Positions 1-12,007 of a DNA stretch of 64,000 nt are shown one piece after another; the stretch's first letter is position 1, and the number at the start of each line of letters is the position of its first letter. The DNA comes from Reticulitermes speratus (taxonomy: Eukaryota > Arthropoda > Insecta > Blattodea > Rhinotermitidae): assembly GCA_021186555.1 (NCBI GenBank), contig JAJKFL010000010.1:4822585-4886584 (forward strand), written 5' to 3'. The notes below the pieces were generated by a model that searched no databases, was not told the DNA's origin, and worked only from the letters and a program-made list of their open reading frames with translations. A program made the translations under genes and the position numbers.

Positions 1-189
1 TCCGGTTCCAAGAAACGCGTGTTTTAATGTTTCCTTTATATAGCGGTGATTTATCATAAGTTTATAACCCAAATAAATATATGTACGTCAGCTGAAACTG
101 TCAGTAGGCTGGAATGTTGTACACTAAGCCTTAAGGTGACACCCTCTATAGTCAGAATGCTTATGCTATTTACTGTTGTGAATTGTGTA

Positions 190-221
190 GATTATTATTA
201 TTATTATTATTATTATTATTT
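190..221. repeat. (ATT)n microsatellite
   Basis: Uninterrupted ATT trinucleotide run immediately upstream of the 49-bp satellite array. Confidence 0.95.
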
Positions 222-228
222 ACTGCAA

Positions 229-1260
229 TTGGGTTTTCACCCGGTGGCAGTAGTCCTTACACTAGTACACACAATACAAATGTTTTTACCCGGTGGCAGT
301 AGTCCTTACACTAGTACACACAATACAAATGTTTTCACCCGGTGGCAGTAGTCCTTACACTAGTACACACAATACAAATGTTTTCACCCGGTGGCAGTAG
401 TCCTTACACTAGTACACACAATACAAATGTTTTCACCCGGTGGCAGTAGTCCTTACACTAGTACACACAATACAAATGTTTTCACCCGGTGGCAGTAGTC
501 CTTACACTAGTACACACAATACAAATGTTTTCACCCGGTGGCAGTAGTCCTTACACTAGTACACACAATACAAATGTTTTCACCCGGTGGCAGTAATCCT
601 TACACTAGTACACACAATACAAATGTTTTCACCCGGTGGCAGTAGTCCTTACACTAGTACACACAATACAAATGTTTTCACCCGGTGGCAGTAATCCTTA
701 CACTAGTACACACAATACAAATGTTTTCACCCGGTGGCAGTAGTCCTTACACTAGTACACACAATACAAATGTTTTCACCCGGTGGCAGTAGTCCTTACA
801 CTAGTACACACAATACAAATGTTTTCACCCGGTGGCAGTAGTCCTTACACTAGTACACACAATACAAATGTTTTCACCCGGTGGCAGTAGTCCTTACACT
901 AGTACACACAATACAAATGTTTTCACCCGGTGGCAGTAGTCCTTACACTAGTACACACAATACAAATGTTTTCACCCGGTGGCAGTAGTCCTTACACTAG
1001 TACACACAATACAAATGTTTTCACCCGGTGGCAGTAGTCCTTACACTAGTACACAATACAAATATTTTCACCCGGTGGCAGTAGTCCTTACACTAGTACA
1101 CACAATACAAATGTTTTCACCCGGTGGCAGTAGTCCTTACAGTAGTACACACAATACAAATGTTTTTTACCCGGTGGCAGTAGTCCTTACACTAGTACAC
1201 ACAATACAAAAGTTTTCACCCTGTGGCAGTAGTCCTTACACTAGTACACACAATACAAAT
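229..1260. repeat. 49-bp tandem satellite, about 21 copies
   Basis: The unit contains CACCCGGTGGCAGTAGTCC, then a CTTACACTAGTACAC segment and ACAATACAAATG. The spacing between successive CGGTGGCAG boxes is 49 bp (242, 291, 340). Most copies are identical. Exceptions are two copies reading GTAATCC near 595 and 693, one with a 2-bp deletion near 1050, and edge copies near 1145-1215 with substitutions. Because 49 is not a multiple of 3, each frame reads the unit in rotation, and the open frames here (46-351, 979-1335) are by-products of the array. No promoter or gene is seen. Confidence 0.97.
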
Positions 1261-1317
1261 GGACATATAAATATACATAAAAATAACAATACAAAACAAA
1301 CTATACACAATTACAAA

Positions 1318-1700
1318 ACAAGATACATACAGTAAATACAAGTACATATATTAGAACACCTTACACACATTACAAAAACATCCACACCTTACAAAAGCAT
1401 CCACACCTAACAAAAACATCCACACCTTACAAATGCATCCTCACCTTACAAAAACATCCACACCTTACAAAAACATCCACACCTTACAAAAACACCCATA
1501 CACATACAAAACAAAATACGTACAGTAAATACAAGTACACACATTAGAACACCGTACACACATTACAAAAACATCCACACCTTACAAAGCATCCACACCT
1601 TACAAGAGCATCCACACCTTACAAAAACATCCAACCTTACAAAAACATCCACACCTTACAAAAACATTCACACCTTACAAAAACACTCATACGCAATACA
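1318..1700. repeat. 19-bp tandem repeat with higher-order duplication
   Basis: Units of the form CCACACCTTACAAAAACAT (19 bp) run through 1366-1510 and 1560-1690. Each block is led by the same spacer (AAGATACATACAGTAAATAC at about 1319; a close variant at about 1513), so the array is a duplicated unit of about 190 bp. It abuts the 49-bp satellite. Confidence 0.9.
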
Positions 1701-1805
1701 AAAGACACACACGCACATTACAAAAAACACATTAATTAATTTCAGTGCGTTAGAATTTTGACCTTTATGCAGGGTATTTAAAATTATATAACTGAAACAA
1801 ACCAT

Positions 1806-2104
1806 AAATTTTACATTATTATCACCGTGCATCTTCACGAATCAAATGAAACAAAATTATACCAACTGATGCACAAATTGAGCCACCTTTATTGTATCGT
1901 CCTTATTATATGCCCCTACATATGTACAATAGTGACAGAAGAGCGATGTTTGTCTTATAAAAACTATATTTGAGGTAGTAGCTTTTATGGACAAGACCCT
2001 CTGATGATGGACCAAGGTCCGAAACATATGAAGGGGCATATAATAAGGACGCTACAATAAAGGTGGCTCAATTTGTGCATCAGTTGGTTTAATTTTGTTT
2101 CATT
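1806..2104 (-). mobile_element. Hammerhead foldback element A
   Basis: Long inverted repeat: the left arm (about 1840-1924) pairs with the right arm (about 2024-2104), sharing the boxes CAACTGATGCAC, GAGCCACCTTTATTGTA and the GCCCC/GGGGC end. The direct repeat TGAAACAAACCAT at 1793-1805 and 2105-2117 (13 bp) is a target-site duplication. The end box CACCGTGCAT lies at 1823-1832, so the element points to the minus strand. One hammerhead core survives, on the plus strand. Confidence 0.8.
1997..2036 (+). ncRNA. Hammerhead ribozyme core (element A, decayed cleavage site)
   Basis: CTGATGA at 2001-2007, stem II GGACC-AA-GGTCC at 2009-2020 and GAAA at 2021-2024. Stem I is CCCT/GGGG-type pairing (1997-2000 with 2033-2036). 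Where other copies read ACATATGTA this one reads ACATATGAA, so the U before the cleavage position is lost. The fold is recognisable but probably inactive. Confidence 0.65.
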
Positions 2105-2117
2105 TGAAACAAACCAT

Positions 2118-2922
2118 GTTTCTACGGTATATAATGTTGCAGCTATTCTGTAGTTACAATTTATGCTACATGTAATGTTATTTCCCACGTTCAATGTTTT
2201 GTACCTTAACATTAGTACTTTCCGAAGTATGTGTGCAGTGCCCAATATGGCTGTTTTATGTAGTTACTTGATTTCGTGCTTTCCCGTTATGTTGCTAAAG
2301 TATTTTCTGAATTATTTTGAGATGGTTCCAGTTGCCCCCGTTATTACTGGTATCACGTTTGTTTTTACATTCCACATGCGCTGTATTTGTATTGTATCGT
2401 CTTTGTACTTTATAATCTTCTCGGCTTCTTTCTTGATCACATTTCTGTTTCCTCAATTAGCAACATCTGTTAGCATACATGTTCCTTTTTCATTATCACA
2501 GATTATGATGTCCGGTTTATTGTTGGTGATGGTTCTGTCTGTTTTCACTTGATGATTCCATAATATGGTTACCTTATTTCATGACTTGTGTCTACTAATT
2601 TTGGTACACGATCATACCAGTGTTCATTGTCTTATTATTATTATTATCATCATCTTTATCATCATGCTTTTGAGCACACTCTATAAAATATATTAATTCT
2701 GTGAGCGTTAAGTTCGTAGGTTACGACCTCAGTCTTTGCCACCATCACCTTACTCGTAATTCTTGAGATCTACAAGTAATGCTATAATTATTTGTGAATT
2801 TTGCAAAACTCAGCGCAAACAAAACCGTCGTTTCTAATGGCAGTGAATGAAATTACATTTACACGTGTACCGTGAAGGATTATAACATTTTGAATATAAA
2901 GAATGCCTTGGTAAATTCTATG
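2118..2922. other. Unassigned AT-rich sequence
   Basis: No gene, SINE or recognisable transposon seen. The open frame 2163-2552 (129 aa) is hydrophobic by T-rich composition, has no motif I know and is treated as chance. Short ATT/ATC runs lie near 2632-2664. Confidence 0.6.
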
Positions 2923-2924
2923 TA

Positions 2925-3409
2925 CAGTGGAACCTCGAACTTCGAACACAATCCGTTACAGGAGACGGTTCGTCTTTCAAGTTGTTCGACTTTCGAGTTA
3001 AATTTCCCCATAAGAAATAATGTAAATTGAATTAATCCGTTCCAGACCCCCAAAATTTACCCAATATAAAACATTTTAAGTGCCCATTTCAAAAGATCAT
3101 AATGATAAAACAAGTATACTTAATTTCAATAATTGAAAATTCTTATTTATAATAGTACATACATAAAAATATTGTATAATAATCAATCAATAATAATAGT
3201 AGGAGGGATATTACTGTTCACTGGAAGGTGAATTACCTTTCTTTCATCTGGACCAAGCAGAGAGAGAAGGCGACCACGTGACGACCACGTGATTCTTTGT
3301 TCGACTTTCGAGTTTTTGTTCGAGTTTCAAACCCGGATATTCCTCGAATTTTTTGTTCGAGTTTCAAGTTGTTCGAACATCAAACCGTTCGAAGTTCGAG
3401 GGTTCACTG
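2925..3409. mobile_element. pogo/Tigger-like MITE (Tc1-mariner superfamily)
   Basis: Terminal inverted repeats CAGTGGAACCTCGAACTTCG (2925 onward) and CGAAGTTCGAGGGTTCACTG (to 3409, one mismatch), each flanked by TA (2923-2924, 3410-3411). Subterminal TTCGACTTTCGAG motifs recur inside in both orientations (2986, 3301). Length is 485 bp with no transposase frame, so this is non-autonomous. The TIR start and TA target are typical of the pogo/Tigger branch; subfamily is inferred. Confidence 0.85.
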
Positions 3410-3629
3410 TACTTGTTTACGAGGTACACTGTTACAGTCCTTTTCCATTATTACACGTTATATTTGATAGAAATAGTAGTAGATAGTAGCAGGTTTTTGT
3501 TTTTCAAATATGCTAATAAATTTCAATGATTTCATGACAAATATAATCATTAGCAAGCAGCTAATAATAACTACTGGTAAAACTGAAATTCCTTCGTATG
3601 TTTTTTTCTTTTCGTATAAGATATACGAG

Positions 3630-3950
3630 GATTTGAGGTAGCTCAGTAAGTACAGTGTCTGGACGACGGAGAACGTGTTATTCTGTTCCTGACAACAGCA
3701 AGATTTTTCTCTGTTCTTCAAAAGGACCAGATATATTCTGGGGCCCAAACATCCTTCTGTTAGAAAGGTATCAGGAAGGTTTTAGCGTGGTAAAGAGAAA
3801 AGAGCGTGAAGCTGACCACTTACCTCAATCTAGTACCGTGATTCCGTGGTTAAGAATGAGTGGAGCTGTACCTCAACTCCCACATAAGCCTGTATGGCGT
3901 GTCCTGGAACACTTACCCATACTATTTACAGCACACAAGATACGTTGACA
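3630..3950 (+). mobile_element. Degenerate SINE D relative
   Basis: A tRNA-like head (GAGGTAGCTCAGTAAGTAC near 3634) is followed by a body resembling the SINE at 16757: GGTAAAGAG...GAGCGTGAAGCTGACCAC and CTCAATCTAGT. Heavily diverged, so boundaries are rough. The open frame 3655-3948 is a read-through of it. Confidence 0.45.
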
Positions 3951-5299
3951 AGCGTGTAATTTGATGGGGTAGAAGTGAGTGACAGATTGCTGTGATGAGT
4001 CACGTGAGAGCATCTGTGAACGAAGAGTGAGGGGAAAAGTGATTTGATTCCGAAAATTGCACATTTTTCGTGAGGAGGGGGACTATCATGAAATAAATGT
4101 CGATGGGACCCAAGTGACATGACATATATACAGACACCAGCAAGGCAAAGCGATTGCGAGGTTTTTAAATTTTGAAGCTGGAGAACTTGCTTGTAAAGGC
4201 GAGCAAAGCTTACTACTCCCGGCTTAGGCAGCGACATGTAATGTAAAAAAAGAAAAACCTGGAATTGGCGGAAGGGAAATTAGTTTCATCAAGCACACAG
4301 GACCTTTGCGGTGTGAAGAAGGCTTACTTTGCTTTGATAAGTTTTTATTTCTTTGTTGACAATAAAATACCTATAGGAAGCGACCGTGAGGAATGTCACC
4401 ATTTTCCACATAATATTACTTTATTTATCGTTTAAATTACAGCCACTTGATTGCAATAACGAAAGTGTTAATTGAGAATCGAAATTAAAACCAACAAGTA
4501 CAGGATAATATGAATGATCCTTGATATATTTGTTTCTGATTAGCGTGGAATGTTATGAAGGTTCTGAAGGATTAATTTTACATAAATTTAAAGAAACGCT
4601 GTAAGGGCTATACAATATTTGTTCAGTAAAGCTGAGCGAAAAAAATTACAGCCCGGTTATTGGTCTGTGAGTTGAGAATCGAAGACAAGCTTTCGGAATA
4701 ACAAGCAGATGTGATAAGCTAAATCGAGTTTCTGGAACTGCATTAAAGATCTGAGAAAAGCTGACGTAACTCGAATCGCTCTGTACAAACAACGCGTAAG
4801 AATGTGAGACTTAAGTGCAGAGAGCAGAATCTCATGTTTAGAACATTACACTTGCCTAATCACAAGAGTAACATGAAGAAACCTGTAGGCCTTTACCCCA
4901 GTCTCGAGACTAGTATGCAATTCAGAATCATAATTGAACCCGGATGTAGGCTGGAATTGATGTTGGCTAAGATCAAGCAGCCTCACGTTGGTACCACACC
5001 ATGCCATGAATGCTAAAATCCGAGACCCTAACAGTTGTCATGGGAACCAAAAGAACTTACCACAAACAAGTTCGTAACAGCGCCTGGCATAATCTTCCGA
5101 CTTCGTACAAAGAATCCTAAATCCACAGAGCTTGTAACATTGCCATGGCCCTTTGTATGCTCGTGACCTAGCGATAGGCATAACGAATGCACAATTTATG
5201 CACATCGTTAGCAAGAAACAAATTTACTAAACCCGTATTGCCTTTTTTTAATATTGCTCAAAAGACAAAGAAATTTCCGAAAAAGAAAAATTTCAATTA
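3951..5299. other. Unassigned sequence
   Basis: No supportable gene or repeat family seen. Short open frames (3926-4237 minus, 4804-5016 plus) lack recognisable motifs. Confidence 0.5.
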
Positions 5300-7695
5300 A
5301 ATAAAATTTAAAACCTTGTGGTTACGTCATTTACCAACACGATTAACATTTAAAAATTATACGTTCTGCCTACACAGTGTGTTTATGTTTTGTGTGGATC
5401 TCAGAACAAACAGCGATTATTTCACTGTACAGCATTAACTGACTGGTTTGTATAACTGAGACGGAGTGTGTTTACTGCGCGGTACGGACTGTATTTATGT
5501 GTTTTGTGTGGATCTCAGAACAAACAGCGATTATTTCACTGTACAGCATTAACTGACTGGTTTGTATAACTGAGACGGAGTGTGTTTACTGCGCGGTACG
5601 GACTGTATTTATGTGTTTTGTGTGGATCTCAGAACAAACAGCGATTATTTCACTGTACAGCATTAACTGACTGGTTTGTATAACTGAGACGGAGTGTGTT
5701 TACTGCGCGGTACGAACTGTATTTATGTGTTTTGTGTGGATCTCAGAACAAACAGCGATTATTTCACTGTACAGCATTAACTGAACTGGTTTGTATAACT
5801 GAGACGGAGTGTGTTTACTGCGCGGTACGAACTGTATTTATGTGTTTTGTGTGGATCTCAGAACAAACAGCGATTATTTCACTGTACAGCATTAACTGAC
5901 TGGTTTGTAAACTGAGACGGAGTGTGTTTACTGCGCGGTACGGACTGTATTTATGTGTTTCGTGTGGATCTGAGAACAAACAGCGATTATTTCACTGTAC
6001 AGCATTAACTGACCGGTTTGTATAACTGAGACGGAGTGTGTTTACTGCGCGGTACGGACTGTATTTATGTGTTTACGGTGGATCTGAGAACAAACAGCGA
6101 TTATTTCACTGTACAGCTTTAAACTGACCGGTTTGTATAACAAGACAGTGGTTTACTGCGCGGTACGAACTGTATTTATGTGTTTCGTGTGGATCTGAGA
6201 ACAAACAGCGATTATTTCACTGTACAGCATTAACTGACTTGTTTGTATAAACTGAGACGGAGTGTGTTTACTGCGCGCGTACGGACTGTATTTATGTGTT
6301 TCGTGTGGATCTGAGAACAAACAGCGATTATTTCACTGTACAGCATTAACTGACGGTTTGTATAACCAAGACGATGTGTTTACTGCGCGGTACGAACTGT
6401 ATTTATGTGTTTCGTGTGGATCTGAGAACAAACAGCGATTATTTCACTGTACAGCATTAACTGACCGGTTTGTATAACTGAGACGGAGTGTGTTTACTGC
6501 GCGGTACGGACTGTATTTATGTGTTTCGTGTGGATCTAGAACAAACAGCGATTATTTCACTGTACAGCATTAACTGACCGGTTTGTATAACCAAGACAGT
6601 GTGTTTACTGCGCGGTACGAACTGTATTTATGTGTTTCGTGTGGATCTGAGAACAAACAGCGATTATTTCACTGTACAGCATTAACTGACTGGTTTGTAT
6701 AACTGAGACGGAGTGTGTTTACTGCGCGGTACGGACTGTATTTATGTGTTTCGTGTGGATCTGAGAACAAACAGCGATTATTTCACTGTACAGCATTAAC
6801 TGACTGGTTTGTATAACTGAGACGGAGTGTGTTTACTGCGCGGTACGGACTGTATTTATGTGTTTTGTGTGGATCTCAGAACAAACAGCGATTATTTCAC
6901 TGTACAACATTAATTGATGGTTTGTATAACCAAGACAGTGTGTTTACTGCGCGGTACGAACTGCATTTATGTGTTTCGTGTGGATCTGAGAACAAACAGC
7001 GATTATTTCACTGTACAGCATTAACTGACTGGTTTGTATAACTGAGACGGAGTGTGTTTACTGCGCGGTACGGACTGTATTTATGTGTTTCGTGTGGATC
7101 TGAGAACAAACAGCGATTATTTCACTGTACAGCATTAACTGACTGGTTTGTATAACTGAGACGGAGTGTGTTTACTGCGCGGTACGGACTGTATTTATGT
7201 GTTTTGTGTGGATCTCAGAACAAACAGCGATTATTTCACTGTACAACATTAACTGACTGGTTTGTATAACTGAGACGGAGTGTGTTTACTGCGCAGTACG
7301 GACTGTATTTATGTGTTTGTGTGGATCTCAGAACAACAGCGATTATTTCACTGTACACATTAACTGACTGGTTGTATAACTGAGACGGAGTGTGTTTACT
7401 GCGCGGTACGGACTGTATTTATGTGTTTTGTGTGGATCTCAGAACAAACCGATTATTTCACTGTACAACATTAACTGACTGGTTTGTATAACTGAGACGG
7501 AGTGTGTTTACTGCGCGGTACGGACTGTATTTATGTGTTTTGTGTGGATCTCAGAACAAACAGCGATTATTTCACTGTACAACATTAATTGATTGGTTTG
7601 TATAACCAAGACAGTGTGTTTACTGCGCGGTACGAGCTGGGCCTTTAAATAACAAATTACGTTTCGCCTAGTTTTAAACTTCGAGGTTATTAAAT
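5300..7695 (+). mobile_element. Element carrying a 114-bp minisatellite, expanded to about 20 units
   Basis: The head (ACGTTCTGCC-ACACAGTG type, near 5360) and tail (GGTACGAGCTGGGCCTTTAAAT, near 7629) match the ends of the related elements at 14.9 and 21.4 kb. Between them lie about 20 copies of a 114-bp unit with boxes TTTACTGCGCGGTACGGAC, GTGGATCTCAGAACAAACAG and GATTATTTCACTGTACAGC. Measured unit spacing is 114 (5471, 5585, 5699). Units in the middle carry TTCGTGTGGATCTGAG instead of TTTGTGTGGATCTCAG. Several units at 6100-6370 and 7310-7450 have single-base indels. Terminal repeats are eroded here. Confidence 0.85.
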
Positions 7696-7736
7696 AAAGC
7701 AACCCTCGCCATTTAATGGAACTTGATGTTGCATGA

Positions 7737-7935
7737 TTTCAGACTTCCGCCGCTGCGTAAATGAGATCTACGCTCTTCTGGAATGATACGCGGCATAGAT
7801 TGTTAGTTATGTACCGATGTTTCGGGATAACACATAGGTCCCATCTTTAAGGGTCAAGCATTCCAAAAATATGTCCCGAAACGTCGGTAAATATCTACCA
7901 ATCTACGGCGCATAGCATTACAGAAGAGCGTGGAT
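7737..7935. mobile_element. Foldback family 2 element (GTTTCGGGACAAC type)
   Basis: Inverted arms: GAGATCTACGCTCTTCTGG (7761) faces AGAAGAGCGTGGATCTCAG (7922). Between them are GTTTCGGGATAACACATAGG-TCCC and the reverse copy TGTCCCGAAACGTCGG. Compared with other copies the centre is shortened. Confidence 0.8.
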
Positions 7936-8757
7936 CTCAGATTTAATATTGCTTATATAATACGTATTTTATTTTTAATTGTACAATATAATTTAATAGA
8001 GAAGTCAAAATACTCGTACGTTCTTATATTTAGTTTTTCGTTTCTATTTATCCTCATTTATTTCTTTCCTCTTTTTTCACTCCTTACTATCGTTTATCCT
8101 GTCATTGCTTATTTAATTCCTTTCATTCCTAATTCTTCTTTTCTTTGTTCGTTATCATTTTCTCCTCTCTTTCCTTATTTCTCTCTTACGTTTCTTCTTT
8201 TCTATTAAATATTCGTGTGACAAACATGACATTTAAAGAAACCCAAAATTTTACGTTAGGTACACATTTAAAAAGCGAACGTAACTTTCCACGTAATTAC
8301 CTCAAAATACCAATGAATTCTTCCATGCTGTGCCCCACGAAACTCATCCACACTCCAAGTGGGTACTTCTTCTGTAGTTGTCATAATTTTCCTCTTTTTA
8401 CAGTGACAGCCAGCTGCAACTCATATCGGAATGGCGCACGTTTGTTGTTATCGTAAACTTAACGCCAATTTCCCCGTGTCCCTCTCCATTACTTATTTTA
8501 TTGAGCAACCTCCCCGCCCCCCTACCAAGCAATAACATTTCTCACAAAAATTATATTGAACGTTTCCCTTTGCAAGTCTCTGGAAGCTTTATTTCCTCTC
8601 CACGTGATTTTTTTTTTTTTTAATAACTAAAAACAAATTATGGTGTCGTTTCGTTTTCCACGATCATTTTGTAAATATGAAAATGCTGCTCTCTGTGTAT
8701 AGAATTACCAGTTCTGGGTAGATTTTGACTGTTTGAATACTAAGAAAAAGTACTTTT
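7936..8757. other. Pyrimidine-rich unassigned sequence
   Basis: A T/C-rich tract at 8030-8210 gives hydrophobic-looking open frames (7930-8208, 8145-8456) by composition only. No gene supported. Confidence 0.55.
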
Positions 8758-8985
8758 CTCTCCTATGCTCCCCGATTTCCCCAATATGTCCAGGTTTCGC
8801 CCGTTTGTCCTTCTGGTAACAGCAACATGAGTATGGAGCATTGGTGTAATGATACTGACAGGAGAAACCCGAAGCAATAGCAGTAAAGCCTGTCTGACAG
8901 CCACTTTGTTTACCATAATTAAACAGGGCTTCCGCAAGGCAGACAGTGAAATAATCGCTGGTATGAGGCCTGAGCCATGCAGCCA
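8758..8985 (-). mobile_element. SINE E fragment (minus strand)
   Basis: Contains GTTTGTCCTTCTGGTAACAG, GGTGTAATGATACTGACAGG and AGCCACTTTGTTTACCA, which follow the order seen in the full SINE E at 40938-41220 and the copy at 13660. The tRNA-like head is not preserved. Confidence 0.5.
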
Positions 8986-8989
8986 AACA

Positions 8990-9552
8990 CCAATTAATCC
9001 AATTTATATTAAGACCAGTCCGTACCGCACAGTAAACACACACCGTCTCAGTTATACAAACCAATCAGTTAATGCTGTATAGTGAAATAATCGCTGTTTG
9101 TTCTGAGATCCACACAAAACACATAAATACAGTCCGTACCGCGCAGTAAACACACTCCGTCTCAGTTATACAAACCAATCAGTTAATGTTGTACAGTGAA
9201 ATAATCGCTGTTTGTTCTGAGATCCACACAAAACACATAAATACAGTCCGTACCGCGCAGTAAACACACTCCGTCTCAGTTATACAAACCAGTCAGTTAA
9301 TGTTGTACAGTGAAATAATCGCTGTTTGTTCTGAGATCCACACAAAACACATAAATACAGTCCGTACCGCGCAGTAAACACACTCCGTCTCAGTTATACA
9401 AACCAATCAGTTAATGCTGTATAGTGAAATAATCGCTGTTTGTTCTGAGATCCACACAAAACACATAAATACGCTGTGTGGGCAGAAAGTAGAATTGTTG
9501 AATGTTAAACTTGGTGGTACATATAGTAACCACTGGGCTTTAGTGGGTTAAA
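8990..9552 (-). mobile_element. 114-bp minisatellite element, short copy (4 units, reverse)
   Basis: Four reverse-orientation units (AGATCCACACAAAACACATA, GTACCGCGCAGTAAACACAC) at 9010-9475, then the head in reverse: TGTGGGCAGAAAGTAGAA, GGTGGTACATATAGTAACC and ACTGGGCTTTAGTGGGTTA at 9534-9550. It matches the head of the 14.9-kb copy. Confidence 0.85.
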
Positions 9553-9555
9553 GGG

Positions 9556-10283
9556 AATCTAAGTAGACCTCCACACTCATCTGGGTTGAAAGACACTTCC
9601 GTGTTTGTTACGTAAGTGGATGATGGGTCTCACAGACGGTCATGCCTTTTTGAACTTTGGAGAACAGTGACATACGTACGCATCTATTTTGCTTCGTACA
9701 TATGTAATGTTATATTACACAATATTACATATATTATATCACATAATGTATAATATTACATACATAATATTATACTTTATGAAATTAAATAAACTGAAAT
9801 CACTCCACCCCACCATAGCTCTTCGGTTGACCCTGAGTGTGGTAACTGTCTTCATAATGCCCCTTAACTGTCGGCAGAAGAGCCACAAAAACTGTGATAT
9901 GCACGTGACTTAGAGACTCTCATGTCCACGGAATTTACCATGTGAAATAAATTACGTTTGATTTCATTTTGATCACGCAAAGGAAGTATCTTAATTTTTT
10001 GCTCCATGTTGAGAAAAAGCTAGTTAGACTGTCTTGGGTAGCAACCTGACCATCGCACATTTAGGCATTCTTTTCTTCTTCGTTCTAAATGTTCTTTAAG
10101 AAGGAACGCCGCTGAAGCCGTTCTGAATGTCTGCGCCTTAATGGCGACGGTTCGTATGCATTGGAATAGAGGCAAGTGATCAAGAAGGACCAAAAATATA
10201 GGACGTATTTTTCCGTAACTTTTCCCGTATGACCCATGACGTCATGATAAGAGCTTACTTCATCCACTTCACTTTCATTATGT
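9556..10283. other. Unassigned, with an AT-palindromic patch
   Basis: The patch at 9700-9780 repeats ATATTACATA and its complement. Nothing else recognised. Confidence 0.5.
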
Positions 10284-10288
10284 GCCAA

Positions 10289-10568
10289 GCTTAATGGCGA
10301 AGATATATTTGTATGTCGAAGATATGTTTGAACGATGAAGATATGTTTGAATGGCGAAGATATGTTTGAATGGCGAAGATATGTTTGGAAAGGCAAAAAT
10401 ATGTTTGAACGACGAAGATATGTTTGAACGGCGAAGATATGTTTGAATGGCAAAGATATGTTTGAATGGCGAAGATATGTTTGAACGACGAAGATATGTT
10501 TGAATGGCTAAAATATGTTTTAATGACGACGATATGTTTGAATGGCGAAGATATGTTTGAATGACGAG
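10289..10568. repeat. 19-bp tandem repeat, about 15 copies
   Basis: Unit CGAAGATATGTTTGAATGG with frequent ATGG/ACGA/ACGG alternation. The period of 19 makes all three minus-strand frames read the same short peptide theme, so the overlapping minus-strand open frames (10085-10641) are array artefacts. Confidence 0.95.
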
Positions 10569-10777
10569 TTTCCTCTTCAAAAATAGAAGGAACTAGAAAG
10601 GAGAATTTTTTTTTTTCGGAATTTGGAGCCTTCATTTTCACTGCTCCCTGACCGCTTTTTTTTTTTTCGAAAATGCAGCCCTCTATGGTAATTGTCTCTT
10701 ATTCGCGTCCACCTTTCTCGACATACTTCATCTGAAGCACATAAACTGTAATTAATTTCAACTCAATAGTCCATTCG

Positions 10778-11275
10778 AAGAAGATTCTTTTCACCATCAA
10801 AATGGACTTAAATTTAAGGAAGAAACTAGTAAAGTGCTACATTTGGAGCATAGCTTTGTGTGGTGCTGAAACGTGGACACTTGGGAAAGTAGATCAGAAG
10901 TATCTGGAAAGTTCTGAAATGTGGTGATGGAGAAGGATGGAGAAGATCAGCTGGACCGATCGTGTGAGAAATGAAGAAGTATTACATAGAGTGAAGGAGG
11001 AGAGGAATATCGTACATACAATAAAAAGATGAAAGGCTAACTGGATTGGTCACATCTTGCGTAGGAACTGCCTTCTGAAACACGTGATTGAAGGAAAGTT
11101 AGAGGGAAGGATAGATATGACGGGAAGACGAAGAAGAAGACGTAAGCAGCTACTGGATGACCTTAAGGAAAAGAGAAGATACTGGAAATTGAAAGAGGAA
11201 ACACTAGATCGCACCCTGTGGAGAACTCGCTTTGGAAGAGGCTACGGACCTGTCGTAAGACAGACTACAGAATGA
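10778..11275 (+). pseudogene. LINE family 1, 3' end of the reverse-transcriptase ORF
   Basis: Reads from a KMDLNLRKKLVKCYIWS segment through GAETWTL and WRRMEKISWTDRVR to the basic C-terminal tail GRRRRRRKQLLDDLKEKRR and ends FGRGYGPVVRQTTE-stop. GAETWTL and the W-R-R-M-x-K-I-x-W box mark the region just after the RT domain in many insect LINEs. In-frame stops occur near 10923 and 11030, so only the last 72 codons (11057-11275) are open. It is 5'-truncated, as LINE copies usually are. Two sister fragments lie at 22664 (minus) and 42285 (plus). Clade not assigned. Confidence 0.8.
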
Positions 11276-11994
11276 ATGAGTCCATTCGGTTCAAAGTTGA
11301 TATTTAAACAGTTTAATTACTGCAATTTATTTTTCACAATGTTTACACAATAATCTAATTCCAATATTTTATATTTTAGGTATCTAGCAACTGGAAACTC
11401 GTTTCGGTCCCTAGCGTACAGCAGGAGAAATAGTCTGTTCAAATTTGAAGGTATTTGGCGAAAACTACATCCACGTCTTTTGCCTGCTTCTCATCAAGCA
11501 ATGTGGATTAGAATATAATACTTTTGCAGTAAATGTAAGTTTCTAAACATACTGGGAATCATAGACAACAAGCAGATACTGATTCAAGCGAATTTCCACG
11601 GTGGATCACAATTGTTTTGTTATAAAACACTTTTAGCATTGTCATGTTTTATTTAGTGGATGATAATTATAAATTTATCGCTGTGGATGTAGGCGCTTAT
11701 GGTAAGAACTCTGATAGTGGGATTTTCAAAAATTAAAATTTGGGGAAAGATTAAGTAGCAACACACTACATATGTCTCCAGTAAGCGATTACCTGGAAGT
11801 GATTAAATCATGCCGCACGTAATTATTGGAGACTAAGAATTTCCATTGCGTACACATTTAATGAGACCGCAGTCTCGAGATAAGACTCAAGGTAATGAAA
11901 AAAAAAAAGGTGTTCAATTATCGATTAAGCCGAGTGCAAAATTTTGCAGAAAGTGCGTTTGGGATTTTAGTAAGGAAATTTAGAGTTTTCGAAC
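11276..11994. other. Unassigned AT-rich sequence
   Basis: No gene or recognised repeat. Confidence 0.5.
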
Positions 11995-12007
11995 ACAGGA
12001 ATTGTAT

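Noticed and set aside
229-1260. CRISPR array
   Set aside because: The 49-bp units are contiguous with no variable spacers; the genome is eukaryotic.
5300-7695. CRISPR-like or coding repeat array
   Set aside because: 114-bp units are directly contiguous, frames are short and interrupted, and the array lies in a TIR element.
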